Part shown: one piece after another, positions 37,916-46,827 of the stretch | Layout of the letters: each line of letters starts with the position of its first letter | How positions within the stretch are numbered: the first letter of the stretch is position 1 | Source: Phascolarctobacterium sp. | GTDB taxonomy: Bacteria; Bacillota; Negativicutes; Acidaminococcales; Acidaminococcaceae | DNA: 64,000 nt | Assembly: GCA_030523325.1 (NCBI GenBank) | Contig: JAUNIS010000001.1 | Coordinates: 1-64,000, forward strand | Direction of reading: 5' to 3' | Program-made: the position numbers and the translations under genes | The notes under the pieces: generated by a model | Databases searched by the model: none | Told to the model about the DNA's origin: nothing | The model's input: only the letters and a program-made list of their open reading frames with translations

Positions 37916-38523
37916 GGTTGCCACTCCTTAAATGCTCGTAAAAGAGCAAGACCTACCTTGCTGCTTTTTTCCGGATGAAATTGGAAGGCCTGTACGCTGC
38001 CTTTACCAACGGATGCAGTTACCTCTGTTCCGTAATCCGTCACAGCTGTAATAATGCTTTTGTCTTCGGAATCGCAAAAATAACTGTGCACGAAATAAAC
38101 GTACTTGCCATCAGCATCCTTCAGCAAAGGAGAAACTGTTTTTAATTCTAAAGAGTTCCAGCCCATATGAGGAATTTTTAAATCCGTCTGAATTTTTTTC
38201 ACCTGGCCCTTAAAATAACCCAGGCCTTTGACTCCCGGGTCTTCCTCGCTGCCTTCAAAGAGGACTTGCATACCGAGGCAAATTCCTAAAAACGGCTTGC
38301 CGCTATTTAAAGCTTCCTTTATAACAGGAATCAAACCAGACTTTTCTAGGTTCGACATGCAATCCCCAAAGGCTCCCACGCCCGGTAGCAAAATTTTCTC
38401 GGCACGTCTAATCTCTTGTGCGTCGCTGGTCACAACCGGTTCAGCACCCAAATTTTTCAGCGCGTTCACAACGCTATAGAGATTACCCATTCCGTAATCG
38501 ATAATTGTAATCTTACTTTTCAT
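37912..38523 (-). CDS. hisH: Imidazole glycerol phosphate synthase, glutaminase subunit
   Basis: A 203-residue class I glutamine amidotransferase with nucleophile Cys in FLGICLGMQVLFEGSEE and the His-Glu pair in FQFHPEKS. It supplies ammonia to HisF. The ribosome binding site is weak (AGGT), and the gene lies just downstream of the inserted element at 38543-39148, which may affect its expression. Confidence 0.96.
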   Translation of the reverse strand: MKSKITIIDYGMGNLYSVVNALKNLGAEPVVTSDAQEIRRAEKILLPGVGAFGDCMSNLEKSGLIPVIKEALNSGKPFLGICLGMQVLFEGSEEDPGVKGLGYFKGQVKKIQTDLKIPHMGWNSLELKTVSPLLKDADGKYVYFVHSYFCDSEDKSIITAVTDYGTEVTASVGKGSVQAFQFHPEKSSKVGLALLRAFKEWQP

Positions 38524-38542
38524 CTGTTGACCTACTTAATCA

Positions 38543-39148
38543 AATTAGCAATTAGCAAAGTGCAATGAGCAATTGTGGATGATTTGCCCCGCAAATCTTT
38601 TTATTTAATCTAATTGCTTTTTTCTTTCAATGTTTTTGTAATCGACATAAGAATTCTTAATATCTCTTTACAATCCACATAAATACTATTGAAAGCTTCT
38701 TCATCTATATATCCGCTTTCATATAACAATTCAAGCCAATATTCTGTTTCACTAGCTTCTTTTAACGCAACATACATTTTAGTATTAAAGTCGGCTTTGC
38801 TTTGGGCGTATATTCCTTCTTTTACATTTGCACCAATACTAGTTCCACTTCTTAGAACTTGTTTTGACATAACATATTCTTTCTTTTCATTGCACAAAAA
38901 TCTATTGAGTTTTACAATTCGCAATGCAAAACTTTTACTTTTTTGCACAATGACATTATTTTCTTCCATACTTTATCCTTTTCAAAAATTTTTATAATTA
39001 TCAAAGTATACAATTCGCAAAGCAGCTCTTGAGTTTTTTCACAACGAAATTATTTGCTTCTGTCTTTCAACATTTGCGACATATTTTTAATCATAATCGC
39101 GCAGCGATTATTCCTTCATTGCTCATCGCTCTTTGCTAATTACTAATT
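38543..39148. mobile_element. 606-bp inverted-repeat element carrying a four-helix-bundle gene
   Basis: The ends form 31-bp terminal inverted repeats (38543-38573 and 39118-39148; 28 of 31 match when one is reversed), each made of AATTAGC/AATGAGC-type words. Just inside each end is a hairpin with a different stem: gatttgc/gcaaatc (38581-38597) and ataatcgc/gcgattat (39093-39111). The only gene inside is the four-helix-bundle protein. It separates hisH from hisB. No clear target duplication was seen, and there is no transposase. Confidence 0.75.
38610..38969 (-). CDS. Four-helix-bundle protein of the 23S rRNA intervening-sequence (S23/IVP) type
   Basis: A 119-residue all-helical protein. It has the family core: SFALRIVKLNRFL, then LRSGTSIGANVKEG, then ALKEASETEYWLELLYESGYI, and a C-terminal helix. 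Relatives are encoded in intervening sequences of 23S rRNA genes and in many small genomic inserts; the Avd protein of diversity-generating retroelements has the same fold. AAAAGGA precedes the ATG. It has no role in histidine synthesis and lies wholly within the inverted-repeat element, in the same direction as the his genes. Confidence 0.9.
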   Translation of the reverse strand: MEENNVIVQKSKSFALRIVKLNRFLCNEKKEYVMSKQVLRSGTSIGANVKEGIYAQSKADFNTKMYVALKEASETEYWLELLYESGYIDEEAFNSIYVDCKEILRILMSITKTLKEKSN

Positions 39149-39150
39149 TT

Positions 39151-39735
39151 TTAAAGACTGCCCTTTGAGCTCATCACTCCATGCACCTTTGGGTCAATAG
39201 CGATAGCCTCCGCAAGTGCTCTAGCAAAACCTTTAAAAATAGCCTCGATAATGTGATGAATATTTTTGCCAGAGAGCACGCGAATATGCAAGGTCAGTCC
39301 TGCATTCATTGCAACTGCACGGAAAAACTCTTCTGTCATTTCGGCATCGTAAATGCCCAATTGCACTTTAGGAATATCTGCATCAAAAACAAGATAGGGA
39401 CGACCACTAAAGTCAAGGCAAACTTGTACCAAGGCCTCGTCCATCGGCAGAAAGCAATTGCCATAACGATGAATGCCAGCTTTATCCCCGATAGCTTCTT
39501 TTAAAGCTTGGCCCAAGACAATGCCGCAATCTTCAATGGTATGATGGCTGTCAACATCTAGGTCACCATTAGCTGTGATACTTAAATCGGTAAAGCTATG
39601 CTTAGCAAGAAGAGTCAACATATGGTCCAAGAAACCAATGCCCGTGTCAATATCACATAAACCAGTGCCGTCAAGCTCCCATTCACAACTGACGCCAGTT
39701 TCTAAAGTTTTACGTTCTATATTGGCAATTCTCAT
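39151..39735 (-). CDS. hisB: Imidazoleglycerol-phosphate dehydratase
   Basis: A 194-residue single-domain IGPD with the metal-binding repeats FLDHMLTLLAKHS, DSHHTIEDCGI, and the later HIRVLSGKNIHHIIEAIFK. It lacks a histidinol phosphatase domain, so that step is encoded elsewhere. Two adjacent ATG codons follow AAGGAGG; the second gives the better spacing. The stop lies two bases from the end of the inserted element. Confidence 0.96.
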   Translation of the reverse strand: MRIANIERKTLETGVSCEWELDGTGLCDIDTGIGFLDHMLTLLAKHSFTDLSITANGDLDVDSHHTIEDCGIVLGQALKEAIGDKAGIHRYGNCFLPMDEALVQVCLDFSGRPYLVFDADIPKVQLGIYDAEMTEEFFRAVAMNAGLTLHIRVLSGKNIHHIIEAIFKGFARALAEAIAIDPKVHGVMSSKGSL

Positions 39736-39749
39736 CATAGTCCTCCTTA

Positions 39750-40934
39750 TCAGGCAAGAGCATTCTTAATTGCTTCCATAATTTTTATATTTTCTTCGGG
39801 TGTCCCCACAGTAATACGCAGGCAGCCAGTGAGTACCGGGTGACCGGTAAAATCACGGGGCAAAATACTTTGGCTCAATAATTCTTTGAAAAGATATTTG
39901 CCCGCAGCCTCGAGACCTTGTTTATCCTTACCATATTTCGTTTGATAAGCTTGTGCCATTTTCTTTGCCAACTCGCCTTCAGGGCGGAAGCAAACAAAAT
40001 TGGTTGCTGTATCATAAACATAGAAGCCTAAATCCTTTAAAGCAGCTGCCATGTTATCACGTTCTGCGCGAATGAGTTTGATTTGCTCTTTGTAAGCCAA
40101 TTTATTTTTGTAGACACATTCCGCAACGATAAGAGAAAAAGCATTAACGCAATAGGGCAAAATAACCTTAGATAGCTCTCGCATAAGTTTATGAGAGCCA
40201 AGACCATAGCCGCAGCGCATACCCGCAAGACCGTAAGCCTTGGAGAAGGTACGAAAGACCATGAAGTTATTGTATTTGTTTAAGAGTGACAAGGTCGAAC
40301 CAGCAACAAGCCATAATTTATTCAAGGGACGCATATCGTTAGGTGCCACAGCTTTGCCGTCGGCAAATTCCATGTACGCTTCGTCCATCACAACAGGGCA
40401 ATCCACATTAGCAATAATTTTTTCCATGTCGGCAAGTTCGTTATAATTGCCAGTGGGATTATTGGGGTTGCAAATGATGAGCAATGCAGGTTTTTCTTTC
40501 TTGCACATATCAATCACTGCGTCTGGATCCACGTAACCTTCTTTGGTTAAGTTATAACGAAGCGGTTCGCTGTCTGCAAGAGCTGCGTACTCACCGTACA
40601 TAGAAAAAGAAGGCCAGGGCACAGCAATTTTTTTGCCTGCACCACCAAAAGCGTAGCAAACTTTTTCTAAGAGTTCGGAGGAACCGTTGCCAATTTGGAT
40701 ACAGCTCATATCTACGTCCAACTCTTTAGCAATAACCTCACGTAAATTTTCGGAATTCATAGGCGGGTAACGATTGAAAGGAAATTGGGGTACAACTGCA
40801 CTAACTGCATCGCGTACTACTTGAGGAGTAGGATAATTATTTTCGTTAGCATTGACAATGATATCGGCGTCGATTGTTTCAACCTCATACACCTCCATAT
40901 CAGCAATGCTTTCTCTTACTGAATATTCCAGCAT
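39750..40934 (-). CDS. hisC: Histidinol-phosphate aminotransferase
   Basis: A 394-residue class I/II PLP aminotransferase. The PLP Lys is in FRTFSKAYGLAGMRCGYG; NPNNPTGNY and VMDEAYMEF hold cofactor contacts. Its ATG overlaps the hisD stop (TAATG), indicating coupling. The hisC-type N-terminal NANENNYPTP fits substrate recognition. Confidence 0.95.
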   Translation of the reverse strand: MLEYSVRESIADMEVYEVETIDADIIVNANENNYPTPQVVRDAVSAVVPQFPFNRYPPMNSENLREVIAKELDVDMSCIQIGNGSSELLEKVCYAFGGAGKKIAVPWPSFSMYGEYAALADSEPLRYNLTKEGYVDPDAVIDMCKKEKPALLIICNPNNPTGNYNELADMEKIIANVDCPVVMDEAYMEFADGKAVAPNDMRPLNKLWLVAGSTLSLLNKYNNFMVFRTFSKAYGLAGMRCGYGLGSHKLMRELSKVILPYCVNAFSLIVAECVYKNKLAYKEQIKLIRAERDNMAAALKDLGFYVYDTATNFVCFRPEGELAKKMAQAYQTKYGKDKQGLEAAGKYLFKELLSQSILPRDFTGHPVLTGCLRITVGTPEENIKIMEAIKNALA

Positions 40935-42286
40935 TATTTGCCCTCCTTTGCTACACGTTTGCGAATCGCATTAGCATGAGCTTGCAAGCCTTCGGCTTCC
41001 GCCAAGGTAATGATGTCGTCGGCAACAGCTAAAAGTGCGGAAGCCGTATAAGAAATAATGCTTGTTTTCTTCATAAAGGTTTCTACGTTTAAAACACTGT
41101 AGAATTTGGCAGTGCCACCGGTCGGGAGAACATGGTTCGGACCTGCGTAATAATCGCCCAATGGTTCGGGAGAATTTTTACCAAGGAAGATGGCTCCTGC
41201 GTTACGAATAGACGGAAGAATTGCAAAGGGATCCTTCGTCATGACTTCAAGATGCTCGGGAGCAGACATATTACTCATTTCTATAACGGATTCCAAATCT
41301 TTTGCGAGCACAATCTTGCCTGCTTGAGCAAGGGAAGTGCCAGCAATTTCTTTCCGAGGCAGCTTGTCGAGCTGAATTTCTACTTCTTTCGCAACTTCAT
41401 TAGCCACGCGTTCACTATCTGTAAGAAGAATTGCACAAGCAAGTGGATCATGTTCAGCTTGAGAGAGCATATCTGCAGCCAAATATTCTGGGTCTGCACT
41501 GTCATCAGCAACGATTAAGATTTCACTAGGGCCGGCTAGCATGTCAATATCCGCGTGACCAATGATAGCTTTTTTCGCTAGTGTTACGAAAATGTTGCCA
41601 GGCCCAGTAATTTTTTCTACCTTGGGAACTGTTTCCGTACCGAAAGCAAGAGCTGCAATAGCTTGGGCACCGCCCATCTTATAAATTTCGGTGACACCGA
41701 TAAGTTTTGCAGTTACAAGCACATTAGCATTAACCTTGCCGTCCTTTCCAGGAGGAACAGCCATGACGATGCGAGGCACACCAGCAACCTTAGCCGGGCA
41801 AGCATTCATCATTACAGAAGACGGATAAGCAGCTGTACCACCGGGCACGTAAATGCCTACACTATCAACAGGCGTAATTTTTTGACCCAGCATGGAACCA
41901 TAAGGACGGTTGGTGAGCCAAGTCTTAGGCATCTGTTCTTCGTGAAATTTAGTTACGTTAGCAATCGCACGCGTAAGAGCAGCCTTAACCTCAGGGCTGA
42001 CAATTGCCTCTGCTTCGGCAAATTCTTCTTCCGTAACCTTAATATTTTCTGGAGTAAGTTCTACGCGGTCGATTAATTTTGTATAGTAAAATAATTTTTC
42101 GTCTCCATCGCTTCTAACATCGGCGACGATTTGGTCTACAACCTGAGCAGCAGTCATGTGACGACCAAACATTGCGTCCGTTCCTGCTTGAATACGGGGA
42201 GAAAGTTCTACCTCATCAAAAGCTTTCTTTTTCATTAAAGCAGTCATTTCTTTGACTGTCATCTTACGAGCGTCGGTAACGAGCAT
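40934..42286 (-). CDS. hisD: Histidinol dehydrogenase
   Basis: A 450-residue Zn-dependent enzyme that oxidises histidinol to histidine in two NAD+ steps. It shows VDSVGIYVPGGTAAYPSSVMM, AGPSEILIVAD, SQAEHDP and GPNHVLPTGGTAKF, with the metal-binding Gln/His pairs. AAGGAA precedes the ATG. The ends of a deleted mobile element lie in the gap between hisD and hisG. Confidence 0.96.
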   Translation of the reverse strand: MLVTDARKMTVKEMTALMKKKAFDEVELSPRIQAGTDAMFGRHMTAAQVVDQIVADVRSDGDEKLFYYTKLIDRVELTPENIKVTEEEFAEAEAIVSPEVKAALTRAIANVTKFHEEQMPKTWLTNRPYGSMLGQKITPVDSVGIYVPGGTAAYPSSVMMNACPAKVAGVPRIVMAVPPGKDGKVNANVLVTAKLIGVTEIYKMGGAQAIAALAFGTETVPKVEKITGPGNIFVTLAKKAIIGHADIDMLAGPSEILIVADDSADPEYLAADMLSQAEHDPLACAILLTDSERVANEVAKEVEIQLDKLPRKEIAGTSLAQAGKIVLAKDLESVIEMSNMSAPEHLEVMTKDPFAILPSIRNAGAIFLGKNSPEPLGDYYAGPNHVLPTGGTAKFYSVLNVETFMKKTSIISYTASALLAVADDIITLAEAEGLQAHANAIRKRVAKEGK

Positions 42287-42324
42287 CTTTAGGTTCCTTC
42301 TTTCTATCGTTAGTACGGCATGTC

Positions 42325-42441
42325 AAATTAGCAATTAAGGATGTTTTTGCTTCTGTCTTTCGACCTTTGCAACATATTTTAAATCATAATCGCACAGCGA
42401 TTATTCCTTCATTGCTAATTGCTCATTGCTAGTTGCTAATT
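42325..42441. mobile_element. 117-bp internally deleted copy of the his-operon element (MITE-like)
   Basis: The left edge has only the first 12 bp of the element end (AATTAGCAATTA, 42325-42336). The right 95-100 bp closely follow 39056-39148, including the GCTTCTGTCTTTC stretch, the hairpin with one loop change, and the 31-nt tail (42411-42441). The gene and most of the interior are missing. It lies between hisD and hisG. Confidence 0.75.
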
Positions 42442-42444
42442 TAT

Positions 42445-43098
42445 TTACTTCTTTCCTTCATCTTCCAAGACCTGTCTTAAGTCTTCCACCAGCTTGTGCA
42501 AACGGTCGAACTTGAGTTTAAAGCTTGCACGGTTAGCGATGAGACGAGCTGTGGCAGTGAATACGGAATCAACCTCCACAAGCTTGTTTTCTTTTAAGGT
42601 GCGACCTGTTTCCACGATATCGACAATCATTTCGGAAATACCCACGATGGGTCCAAGCTCGATGGAGCCGTTGAGCTTAACAATTTCTACTTGAATGCCC
42701 AGCTCATTAAAATATTTTTTTGCACAATTGGGATATTTTGTAGCAGCTCTGAGATGAGCATAATTTTTTAAATCGCCACGCAGCTTTGCTTCGGGTACAG
42801 CCATCATAAGACGACATTTGCCAAAGCCTAAATCTAAAAGCTCTACAACATCCTTTTCTTGTTCTAAAAGCACGTCCTTACCGATGATGCCGATATCAGC
42901 CGCACCGTATTCAACATAAGTAGGCACGTCGACTGTTTTGGCAATGATGAAACGCACCTTGGTCTCTTCATTACTAATGATGAGCTTACGGGAATCTTCT
43001 ACAACATTCTCCGCACTGTAACCAACTTTTTCTAGGAGAGCCACAGATTTTTTAAATAACTTGCCCTTGGGAAGAGCAATTGTAATATATTCTTCCAT
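42445..43098 (-). CDS. hisG: ATP phosphoribosyltransferase, short form
   Basis: A 217-residue catalytic subunit (HisG-S), which lacks the C-terminal regulatory domain and needs HisZ; hisZ is adjacent. Family blocks: IALPKGKLFKKS, VEYGAADIGIIGKDVL, ATKYPNCAKKYF and GLSEMIVDIVETGRTL-like VGISEMIVDIVETG. The ATG at 43098 has AAGGAG upstream; an earlier in-frame start is not supported. Confidence 0.95.
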   Translation of the reverse strand: MEEYITIALPKGKLFKKSVALLEKVGYSAENVVEDSRKLIISNEETKVRFIIAKTVDVPTYVEYGAADIGIIGKDVLLEQEKDVVELLDLGFGKCRLMMAVPEAKLRGDLKNYAHLRAATKYPNCAKKYFNELGIQVEIVKLNGSIELGPIVGISEMIVDIVETGRTLKENKLVEVDSVFTATARLIANRASFKLKFDRLHKLVEDLRQVLEDEGKK

Positions 43099-43108
43099 CT
43101 CTATCTCC

Positions 43109-44275
43109 TTAAGCAATGTAAACTAAGCTTGTGCAGCATAAAGCTTGGGATTCTTTCGCAGCCTCTTCAAGAGTCATGGCTTCCGTCGCAAGCTTGACGG
43201 ATTTTCCCTCGGCCCGAAGAGCTGTTGCTTTTTGAATGGCTGCTTGTAATTTTCCTTCTGGGAAAGCAACCAGCGCGTCCCAACTGCGATTATTTTTTTG
43301 ACCCAGACGCGAGAGAGCCAGCATTAAACGGTCAACACCTAGAGCAAAGCCAGTTGCCGGACAATCCATGCCAAAGCCCTTCATCATCTTGTCATAACGA
43401 CCGCCACCTGCAACGGGATAGCCCATCTCCGGCAAATACATTTCAAAAAGCATGCCCGTATAATAATTAAAGGAGCGATAAAGCCCTAGATCAAAGCTAA
43501 TGTATTTGCTTGCGCCATAAGCTTCTAAAAGTTCGTAGATTTTGCGTAAATTTTCGAGAGCTGCGAGAGACCTTTCGTCTTTAACAATTTTGGCAACGCG
43601 GTCGATTAATTCGATGCCGCCTTGCAAAAAGACGAAGTCGGCGAAAAGCTTTTGGATTTCTTGGCTAATATTTTGCATACGTCTTGCCATTTCATAAATT
43701 GCAACAGCGTCATGTCTACGCAGGCAAGCTTTTAATTCTTGCGTCTCGTCTTCATTAAAGCCTGCCTCACGAGCAAGGCCGTTAACGAAATCCACATGAC
43801 CAATACTAATGGCAAAATTTTCGATGCCCGCAGCCTTAAAAGCTTCAGCCGCAAGAACAATAATCTCAGCATCGGCCGCCGGACCCGAAGCGCCAAGCAG
43901 TTCTACACCAGCCTGCTCGAACTCGCATTGACGACCTGCTTGAATCTCTTCGTAGCGATAAAGATTTGCCAAATAACAAAGGCGTTTAATTTTTTCTCCG
44001 CTTTCCAGTCTCGTTGCTGCAAGTCTTGCGATAGGTGCAGTCATGTCGGTGCGTAGCATCAAAAGTTTGTTAGCTTTGTCAAAGAAACGGAAATTGCTTT
44101 CGTCGCCAGTTGAACCAAAGGTCTCGACATATTCAAAGTCAGGAGTTTGTACTTCGTCATAGCCCCATTTATCAAAAACATTGATAATGGAATTTTCTAT
44201 TTTGCGGCGAGCTTTCATCTCGCCCGGCAAAATATCTTTTGTTCCGTAAGGAACCTGATAAACTTTATTTGCCAT
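43109..44275 (-). CDS. hisZ: ATP phosphoribosyltransferase regulatory subunit
   Basis: A 388-residue HisRS paralogue without aminoacylation function. It has class II synthetase motifs (TAPIARLAATR, YRYEEIQAGRQCEFEQAGVE, GGRYDKMMKGFG) but no anticodon-binding domain. It activates short HisG and gives histidine feedback. It overlaps the yerC end by 11 bp. Confidence 0.94.
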   Translation of the reverse strand: MANKVYQVPYGTKDILPGEMKARRKIENSIINVFDKWGYDEVQTPDFEYVETFGSTGDESNFRFFDKANKLLMLRTDMTAPIARLAATRLESGEKIKRLCYLANLYRYEEIQAGRQCEFEQAGVELLGASGPAADAEIIVLAAEAFKAAGIENFAISIGHVDFVNGLAREAGFNEDETQELKACLRRHDAVAIYEMARRMQNISQEIQKLFADFVFLQGGIELIDRVAKIVKDERSLAALENLRKIYELLEAYGASKYISFDLGLYRSFNYYTGMLFEMYLPEMGYPVAGGGRYDKMMKGFGMDCPATGFALGVDRLMLALSRLGQKNNRSWDALVAFPEGKLQAAIQKATALRAEGKSVKLATEAMTLEEAAKESQALCCTSLVYIA

Positions 44276-44570
44276 CTTTCTCTACCTTTCTTAAATCCTT
44301 CATAATGGAATTGTAACCGTCAGCTCCATAAACAAGGCAACGTTTTACGCGAGAAATTGTCGCCGTGCTTGCACCTGTAATCTCTACGATTGCTTCGTAA
44401 CGCTCGCCCTTGTCTAAAAGTCTTGCCACTTCTAAGCGTTGAGCCATGGCTTTGATTTCGCTAATGGTACAAATATCTTCGAAAAATCTATAGCATTGAT
44501 CTTCATCCTGAAGAGATACGATTGTTTTCATCAATTGATCGGTCAAACGGTCGTGAAAATTAGCAGACAT
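44265..44570 (-). CDS. YerC/YecD family TrpR-like regulator
   Basis: A 101-residue TrpR-superfamily helix-turn-helix protein. The DNA-binding part is EIVEITGASTATISRVKRCL, and the N-terminal region has ICTISEIKAMAQRLEVARLL. It is the first gene of the his operon, behind a good promoter and a GGAGG site. Such genes often head his operons in Firmicutes and may repress them in response to a ligand not known to me. Confidence 0.92.
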   Translation of the reverse strand: MSANFHDRLTDQLMKTIVSLQDEDQCYRFFEDICTISEIKAMAQRLEVARLLDKGERYEAIVEITGASTATISRVKRCLVYGADGYNSIMKDLRKVEKDGK

Positions 44571-44638
44571 TTTACTACCTCCAAATTTATTTTTTCTGAG
44601 AAAAATTTTTCATCGAGAAATTTTTGATTGTGCTCTCT

Positions 44639-44667
44639 ACTTTAACACTTTATCGCGTGAAAGTCAA
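44639..44667 (-). promoter_or_regulatory. Promoter of the yerC-his operon
   Basis: TTGACT (44662-44667), a 17-bp spacer and TAAAGT (44639-44644). Downstream, tttttc/gaaaaa-rich inverted repeats around 44590-44625 could be operator sequence. Confidence 0.7.
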
Positions 44668-44737
44668 TAATTTTAAAATTTTCTTCTTGAAAATTATTTG
44701 AAAAATTTTTCAGTTACAATAATTTTTTTAATAACAA

Positions 44738-44768
44738 AAAATGGCTGAAGCAAAACAGCTTCAGCCAA
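44738..44768 (-). terminator. Terminator of metNI
   Basis: A perfect 10-bp stem (tggctgaagc / gcttcagcca) followed by six T on the minus strand, about 50 bp beyond the metI stop. Confidence 0.9.
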
Positions 44769-44814
44769 ATTAATTTTGCGAAAAATTTTCTGATGAAAAG
44801 CATCATTCTTTTTC

Positions 44815-45474
44815 TTAGAGTTTGTTTTTATTAAGCTTCTTAGAAAGATTGTCGCCCAATGATTGCATAACTTGAACCATGACGATGAGGACGATTACGG
44901 TTGCAATCATGACATCCATTTGGAAACGTTGATAACCATAACGAATCGCTAAGTCACCAAGACCACCACCACCTAAGGTGCCAGCCATTGCCGAATAACC
45001 GATTAAGGAAATGATTGCGAGAGTTACGCCAAGCACGATAGAATGCAATGACTCGGGAACAAGCACCTTAGTGATAATTTGCATAGGGCTTGCACCCATA
45101 GCTTGAGCTGCTTCGATAATGCCAGGATTAATTTCGAGCAATGATGATTCGATGATACGCGCAATAAAAGGAGCAGCAGAAATTGTCAGAGGTACAATTG
45201 CCGCAGTGGTGCCGATGGACGAACCAACGATCATGCGGGTCAAAGGAATAATTGCTACCATTAAAATAATGAACGGTGTAGAACGAGTTGCATTAACAAT
45301 AGCGCCAAGCACTGCGTTCAGTGTCGGGTTGGGCAAAATATGTTCCTTACGAGTTACGCATAAGATGATGCCCAGAGGTAAACCGATTAGTGTGGACAAA
45401 ACGGTAGACGAGAAAACCATGTAACAGGTTTCCCAGAAGGATTTCATTAAAAGGTTAAGCATTTCAGGACTCAT
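44815..45474 (-). CDS. metI: Methionine ABC transporter permease
   Basis: A 219-residue inner-membrane permease with five predicted helices and the EAA loop (EAAQAMGASPMQIITKVLVPES) that contacts MetN. It imports methionine. The ATG at 45474 has GGAGGTG seven bases upstream; a TTG two codons earlier is too close to that site. It overlaps the metN end. No metQ lipoprotein follows. Confidence 0.95.
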   Translation of the reverse strand: MSPEMLNLLMKSFWETCYMVFSSTVLSTLIGLPLGIILCVTRKEHILPNPTLNAVLGAIVNATRSTPFIILMVAIIPLTRMIVGSSIGTTAAIVPLTISAAPFIARIIESSLLEINPGIIEAAQAMGASPMQIITKVLVPESLHSIVLGVTLAIISLIGYSAMAGTLGGGGLGDLAIRYGYQRFQMDVMIATVIVLIVMVQVMQSLGDNLSKKLNKNKL

Positions 45475-46501
45475 AGCCAAGCACCTCCACCTTTAAATTT
45501 TGGTCGTGCAAATATTTAAGGGCAGACTCAATATTTTCACGGCTGCCAGACACCTCGATTAAAAGGACGCCGAAGGGCATATCTTTTAATTGGTCGATAT
45601 TAGCACTGATGATGGAAATATCTACGTCATGATGCTTAACCATGCCGCTAACAACTGGTTCACCTGCGCTATCACCGATAAAGGTCAGACGTACGAAAAG
45701 CTTGGAGCCTCCCACATAAACAGGAGAAAGATTTTCTTGTTTAATCATCTCCGGCAAATTAACATTGATAACTGATTTAGTAAACTCCTTGGTAGTTTCT
45801 GTTTGCGGGTTGGTGAAAACATCAACCATGTTACCTTCTTCGATGATGACACCGTTTTCGATAACGGCTACACGGTCGCAAATAGTTTTGACAACTTCCA
45901 TTTGGTGCGTAATAAGGACGATGGTAAGATTCATCTTCTTATTAATATCTAAGAGCAGTTGTAAAATTGATTTAGTTGTTTGCGGATCGAGAGCAGAGGT
46001 GGCTTCGTCGCAAAGCAAAACTTTAGGATTGGAAGCGAGTGCGCGAGCAATGCCTACACGTTGCTTTTGACCGCCCGATAATTGGCTGGGATAATAATCG
46101 CCACGAGTTTCGAGACCAACGAGTTCTAGCAGAGGACGCACGCGTTTTTCAATTTCATCTTTGCCCATGCCTTGAATTTCCAAGGGGAAAGCAATGTTAT
46201 CATAAACAGTACGGCTAGTCAAAAGATTAAAATGTTGGAAAATCATGCCGATATTTTGACGAGCCTTTCTCAGCTCGGAATCATTCATTTTTGTAAGCTC
46301 AGCTCCGTCAACAAAAACTTGACCATTTGTAGGACGTTCGAGCATATTAATGCAACGTACCAGGGTGGACTTACCAGCACCGGACAAACCGATAATGCCG
46401 AAGATTTCACCTTCGTTGATGGTCAGATTAGTTTTTTTCAAAGCGTGGATATCGCCTGCTTTTGAAAAGTACGTCTTTTCCACATTGATTAAATCAATCA
46501 T
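45464..46501 (-). CDS. metN: Methionine ABC transporter ATP-binding protein
   Basis: A 345-residue ATPase with Walker A GLSGAGKSTLVRC, signature LSGGQKQRVGIARAL and Walker B VLLCDEATSALDPQT. The C-terminal 80 or so residues form the NIL (ACT-like) domain that binds methionine and gives trans-inhibition. It is the first gene after a SAM-I riboswitch, confirming methionine as substrate. Confidence 0.96.
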   Translation of the reverse strand: MIDLINVEKTYFSKAGDIHALKKTNLTINEGEIFGIIGLSGAGKSTLVRCINMLERPTNGQVFVDGAELTKMNDSELRKARQNIGMIFQHFNLLTSRTVYDNIAFPLEIQGMGKDEIEKRVRPLLELVGLETRGDYYPSQLSGGQKQRVGIARALASNPKVLLCDEATSALDPQTTKSILQLLLDINKKMNLTIVLITHQMEVVKTICDRVAVIENGVIIEEGNMVDVFTNPQTETTKEFTKSVINVNLPEMIKQENLSPVYVGGSKLFVRLTFIGDSAGEPVVSGMVKHHDVDISIISANIDQLKDMPFGVLLIEVSGSRENIESALKYLHDQNLKVEVLGYES

Positions 46502-46579
46502 CTTGTCTTTCCTTTCTTGTATGAATTGTATTCTATGTCAAAAATTTCGAAAGTACTGTATTGCAGTTTTCTTTGGTAA

Positions 46580-46748
46580 AGATTTGGCAAAAAGAAAATT
46601 CCCTCACGCAGTGAAGGAACAACATCTAAGAATTTCTTCATCTGCCGGTTTCTTAACCGATGGAATTGGCACCGTTCACTTGTGTGTGGTTGCCGTAGCT
46701 TCATAGGGCCAGTCCCTCAGCTACTCTGGATGAATACGATGTACAGTT
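46580..46748 (-). promoter_or_regulatory. SAM-I (S-box) riboswitch controlling metNI
   Basis: The aptamer spans about 46736-46636 on the minus strand, with the core CAGAGTAGCTGAGGGACTGG, GCTACGGCAACC, GGTGCCAATTCC and closing AGATGAA. A terminator stem (ttccttcac / gtgagggaa, about 46599-46617) with a T-rich tail follows, so high SAM should stop transcription before metN. Confidence 0.96.
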
Positions 46749-46754
46749 CTTACG

Positions 46755-46783
46755 ATAATATATCAAGAGTTAATTTTTGTCAA
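46755..46783 (-). promoter_or_regulatory. Promoter of the SAM-I/metNI transcript
   Basis: Consensus TTGACA (46778-46783), a 17-bp spacer and TATTAT (46755-46760), just upstream of the riboswitch. Confidence 0.75.
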
Positions 46784-46827
46784 GCGAAAACCCAAAACTT
46801 ATCTGATAATTTTCTTAGCAAAGCAAA

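Noticed and set aside
46498-46704. Minus-strand open frame of about 68 codons upstream of metN
   Set aside because: It lies across the SAM-I aptamer and its terminator, which fully explain the sequence.
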